From the NCBI RefSeq assembly GCF_004801855.1, contig NZ_SSTC01000043.1:1-40468 (forward strand): a stretch of 40,468 nucleotides of DNA, written 5' to 3'. The position numbers were made by a program, and so were the translations under genes. The notes under the pieces are model-generated. The model made no database searches, was not told the origin of the DNA, and was given only the letters and a program-made list of their open reading frames with translations. This document shows positions 38,429 to 40,468 of this stretch, piece by piece. Within the stretch, counting starts at the first letter, position 1, and each line of letters opens with the position of its first letter. This stretch comes from Pseudomonas sp. A-1. GTDB lineage: Bacteria; Pseudomonadota; Gammaproteobacteria; Pseudomonadales; Pseudomonadaceae.

Positions 38429-39817
38429 ATGAACCAGAACGCCTTTGTCAGTCCGGACGCGATCCGTGCGCGTTTCTCCCTGGCCATGTCCGCCATGTAC
38501 CAGAGTGAGGTGCCGCTGTACGGCGACCTGCTCGACCTGGTCGGCCGGATCAACCGCCGCACGCTGGACGCGGCCCCGGCGCTGGCCGAAACGCTGTGCG
38601 CCAGCGGCGAGCTGCAACGTCTGGCCGAGGAGCGCCACGGCGCCATCCGCCTGGGCAGCGCCGAGGAACTGGCGACCATGGCGCGGCTGTTCGCGGTGAT
38701 GGGCATGCAGCCGGTGGCCTACTACGACCTGAGCTGCGCCGGCGTGCCGGTGCATGCCACCGCGTTCCGCGCGGTCGACGAGGCGGCGCTGGCGCACAGC
38801 CCGTTCCGCGTGTTCACCTCGCTGCTGCGCCTGGAGCTGATCGATGACCCGGCGCTGCGCGCCCAGGCCGTCGGGATCCTCGCCGGCCGGCAGATCTTCA
38901 CCGAGCAGGCGCTGGCGCTGATCGAGCAGTGCGAGCAGGCCGGCGGGCTGACCGAGCAGCAGGCCGGCGTGTTCATCCGCGAGGCGCTGCAGACCTTCCG
39001 CTGGCAGCGCCAGGCGCGGGTCAGCGCCGCCGTGTATCGCCAGCTGCACGAGCAGCACCGCCTGATCGCCGACGTGGTGGCCTTCCCCAATCCGCACATC
39101 AACCACCTGACCCCCTGCACCCTGGACATCGACGCCGTGCAGGCGGCGATGCCGGGCCGCGGTATGGCGGCCAAGGAACTGGTTGAGGGCCCGCCGGCGC
39201 GGCGCTGCCCGATCCTGCTGCGCCAGACCAGCTTCAAGGCGCTCGACGAGGCGGTGCAGTTCGCCTGCGGCACGCCGGGCTCGCACAGCGCGCGCTTCGG
39301 CGAGATCGAGCAGCGCGGCGCCGCACTGACTGCCCGCGGCCGCGCGCTCTACGACCGCCTGCTCGCCGCCGCCCGCGAACGCTGCCAGGGCGTGCCGGCG
39401 GCGGACTACCCGCAGGCCTACGCCCAGGCGCTGGCCGCCTGCTTCGCCGACTTCCCCGACGACTACGACCAGCTGCGCCGCGACGGGCTGGTGTTCGGCC
39501 GCTACCAAGTCACCGACGCGGGCCGTACGGCCCGCCGCGAGGGCTGTCTGGCGGGCGATCGCGAGGCGCTTCTCAAGGCCGGCCAGTTGCGCTGGGAGCC
39601 GCAGCGCTACGAGGACTTCCTGCCGGTCAGCGCAGCGGGCATCTTCCAGTCCAACCTCGGCGGCAACACCCGCGGCGCCTACGACCGGAGCGCCAACCGC
39701 GCCGAGTTCGAGCGCGCCCTCGGCCGCCCGGCGCTCGACGAGCTGATGCTCTACGCCCGCGTGCAGAACGCCTCGCTGCAGGCCTGCGCGCAGGAGCTGG
39801 GCCTGCCGCTGGCGTAG
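38429..39817 (+). CDS. hglS: 2-oxoadipate dioxygenase/decarboxylase (D-2-hydroxyglutarate synthase, DUF1338/YdcJ family)
   Basis: A 462-residue non-haem Fe(II) enzyme that converts 2-oxoadipate to D-2-hydroxyglutarate in lysine catabolism, using O2 and internal decarboxylation. The metal ligands H70 (EERHGAIRLG), H226 (NPHINHLTP) and E294 (FGEIEQRG) and the substrate-binding R74 fall at the same residue numbers I recall for the P. putida enzyme. The fold is the VOC-like type. AGGAG precedes the ATG at 38429. It follows the aminotransferase that would make its substrate, and a terminator lies 83 bases beyond its stop. Confidence 0.95.
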   Translation: MNQNAFVSPDAIRARFSLAMSAMYQSEVPLYGDLLDLVGRINRRTLDAAPALAETLCASGELQRLAEERHGAIRLGSAEELATMARLFAVMGMQPVAYYDLSCAGVPVHATAFRAVDEAALAHSPFRVFTSLLRLELIDDPALRAQAVGILAGRQIFTEQALALIEQCEQAGGLTEQQAGVFIREALQTFRWQRQARVSAAVYRQLHEQHRLIADVVAFPNPHINHLTPCTLDIDAVQAAMPGRGMAAKELVEGPPARRCPILLRQTSFKALDEAVQFACGTPGSHSARFGEIEQRGAALTARGRALYDRLLAAARERCQGVPAADYPQAYAQALAACFADFPDDYDQLRRDGLVFGRYQVTDAGRTARREGCLAGDREALLKAGQLRWEPQRYEDFLPVSAAGIFQSNLGGNTRGAYDRSANRAEFERALGRPALDELMLYARVQNASLQACAQELGLPLA

Positions 39818-39900
39818 GCGCTGCCGCGCGTCAGGCGCCGCGTCCTGGTACCGGGCTTGCCCGGTCGCGCGCGGTTCTCCCCATCGCTGTTCTTACCCTG

Positions 39901-39932
39901 TCCCCGGTCGCCGTGTGCGCCGGGGATTTTTT
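39901..39932 (+). terminator. Terminator after hglS
   Basis: TCCCCGG-(12-base loop)-CCGGGGA followed by six T's. It closes the hglS transcript. The remainder of the 283-base spacer (39933-40100) shows no gene. Confidence 0.85.
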
Positions 39933-40079
39933 GTTTTCCGGGCCAGTGAGGAGCGCCGCGAACAGTAGTTTTTGGAATGGAAAGCGTCGTTCTTTTCGTT
40001 TGAGCAGTGCGCGCGGAGTTGCTTTCATCGGGGTGTGACCAAGGCCATCGCGCCGGCCGCCCCGGACCGGACGCGAGAC

Positions 40080-40093
40080 AAGAACAACAAAGG
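40080..40093 (+). promoter_or_regulatory. Catabolite-activity (Hfq/Crc) motif before the ABC ATPase
   Basis: AAGAACAACAAAGG contains AAnAAnAA and overlaps the ribosome-binding site AAGG of the ATPase gene, the classical place for Hfq/Crc translational repression of an amino acid uptake gene. Confidence 0.6.
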
Positions 40094-40100
40094 TGTAGCC

Positions 40101-40468
40101 ATGCAAGCATCCGCCCCCGCCCTGGAAATCCGCGACCTGCACAAGCGCTACGGCGAGCTGGAGGTGCTCAAGGGCGTCTCGCTGACCGCCCGCGACGGCG
40201 ACGTGATCTCCATCCTCGGCTCCTCCGGCTCCGGCAAGTCGACCTTCCTGCGCTGCATCAACCTGCTGGAAAACCCCTGCAAGGGCGAGATCCACGTCGC
40301 CGGCGAGCAGCTGCGGCTGAAGACCGCCCGCGAAGGCCACCTGGTCGCCGCCGACCCCAGGCAGATCAACCGCCTGCGCAGCGAGCTGGGTTTCGTGTTC
40401 CAGAACTTCAACCTGTGGCCGCACATGACCATCCTCGACAACGTGATCGAGGCGCCGCGCCGCGTGCT
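40101..40468 (+). CDS. Polar amino acid ABC transporter ATP-binding protein (HisP/AotP-like), N-terminal part
   Basis: The first 122 residues of an ABC ATPase, cut by the window end. Walker A is GSSGSGKST near residue 38, after LKGVSLTARDGDVISIL. The Q-loop is FVFQNFNLWPHMT. The sequence EIHVAGEQLRL and the long loop AREGHLVAADPRQINRLRSELG are typical of the histidine/arginine/lysine HisP-AotP group. Energising uptake of basic amino acids fits the neighbouring lysine-catabolic genes, but specificity cannot be read from the ATPase. The signature motif and Walker B are outside the window. Confidence 0.92.
   Translation, partial: MQASAPALEIRDLHKRYGELEVLKGVSLTARDGDVISILGSSGSGKSTFLRCINLLENPCKGEIHVAGEQLRLKTAREGHLVAADPRQINRLRSELGFVFQNFNLWPHMTILDNVIEAPRRV

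Noticed and set aside
39955-40020. Possible sigma-54 promoter before the ABC ATPase (TTTGGAATGG region)
   Set aside because: GG and GC are eight bases apart instead of ten, and the -24 sequence is poor.

Overview
The window is about 40 kb of GC-rich chromosome from a Pseudomonas-type gammaproteobacterium. Evidence for this is the block acnB / DUF1289 gene / universal stress gene / miaE-like / lpxH-ppiB / glnS-cysS (an arrangement I know from pseudomonads), a NorR-Hmp pair with sigma-54 signals, Pseudomonas-style REP palindromes between genes, a CrcZ/CrcY-type regulatory RNA, and a lysine-catabolic amaB / lysR / hglS group. I see no insertion sequence, prophage, integrase, CRISPR array, tRNA or rRNA. 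It reads as core and lightly accessory chromosome, not an island.

Layout. 1-9965: housekeeping block. The acnB 5' part (minus strand) has an unusual, apparently structured leader. It is followed by a DUF1289 protein, a tandem Usp protein with an Anr-type box, the tRNA hydroxylase miaE, a membrane protein, ppiB-lpxH (minus), and glnS-cysS (plus). 9991-14831: a small ferritin-like protein, then a nitric-oxide defence module: norR (minus), divergent hmp with NorR-like sites and a sigma-54-like promoter, and an NnrS-family gene behind a four-hairpin REP array. 14997-21858: an AraC-type regulator and a five-gene acyl-CoA catabolic run (SDR dehydrogenase, thiolase, enoyl-CoA hydratase, AlkK-like acyl-CoA ligase, alpha-methylacyl-CoA racemase/CoA-transferase).

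21859-22405: a CbrB-type site array, a strong sigma-54 promoter and a ~366-nt CrcZ/CrcY-type RNA with five A-rich Hfq/Crc motifs and a terminator. 22535-27793: a lipoprotein, an alpha/beta hydrolase, katG with an OxyR-like site, and a diaminopimelate-dehydrogenase-family protein. 28005-33971: a SulP transporter, a convergent sulfatase-family membrane enzyme, and topB. 34112-39817: lysine/2-aminoadipate catabolism: amaB (minus), divergent lysR, a class III aminotransferase and hglS. 40101-end: the start of a polar amino acid ABC transporter ATPase.

How the parts connect. The clearest theme is catabolite control. The Crc-type RNA carries the same A-rich motifs found just upstream of the acyl-CoA ligase and the ABC ATPase, so this window may hold both the Hfq/Crc decoy RNA and two of its regulated targets. 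The second theme is stress: NO (norR-hmp-nnrS), peroxide (katG) and oxygen limitation (usp with an Anr box). The observation most likely to be under-described is the acnB leader, where a perfect 16-bp inverted repeat encloses a second 8-bp stem downstream of a good promoter. All functional assignments rest on reading motifs and recalled family knowledge; no searches were run.
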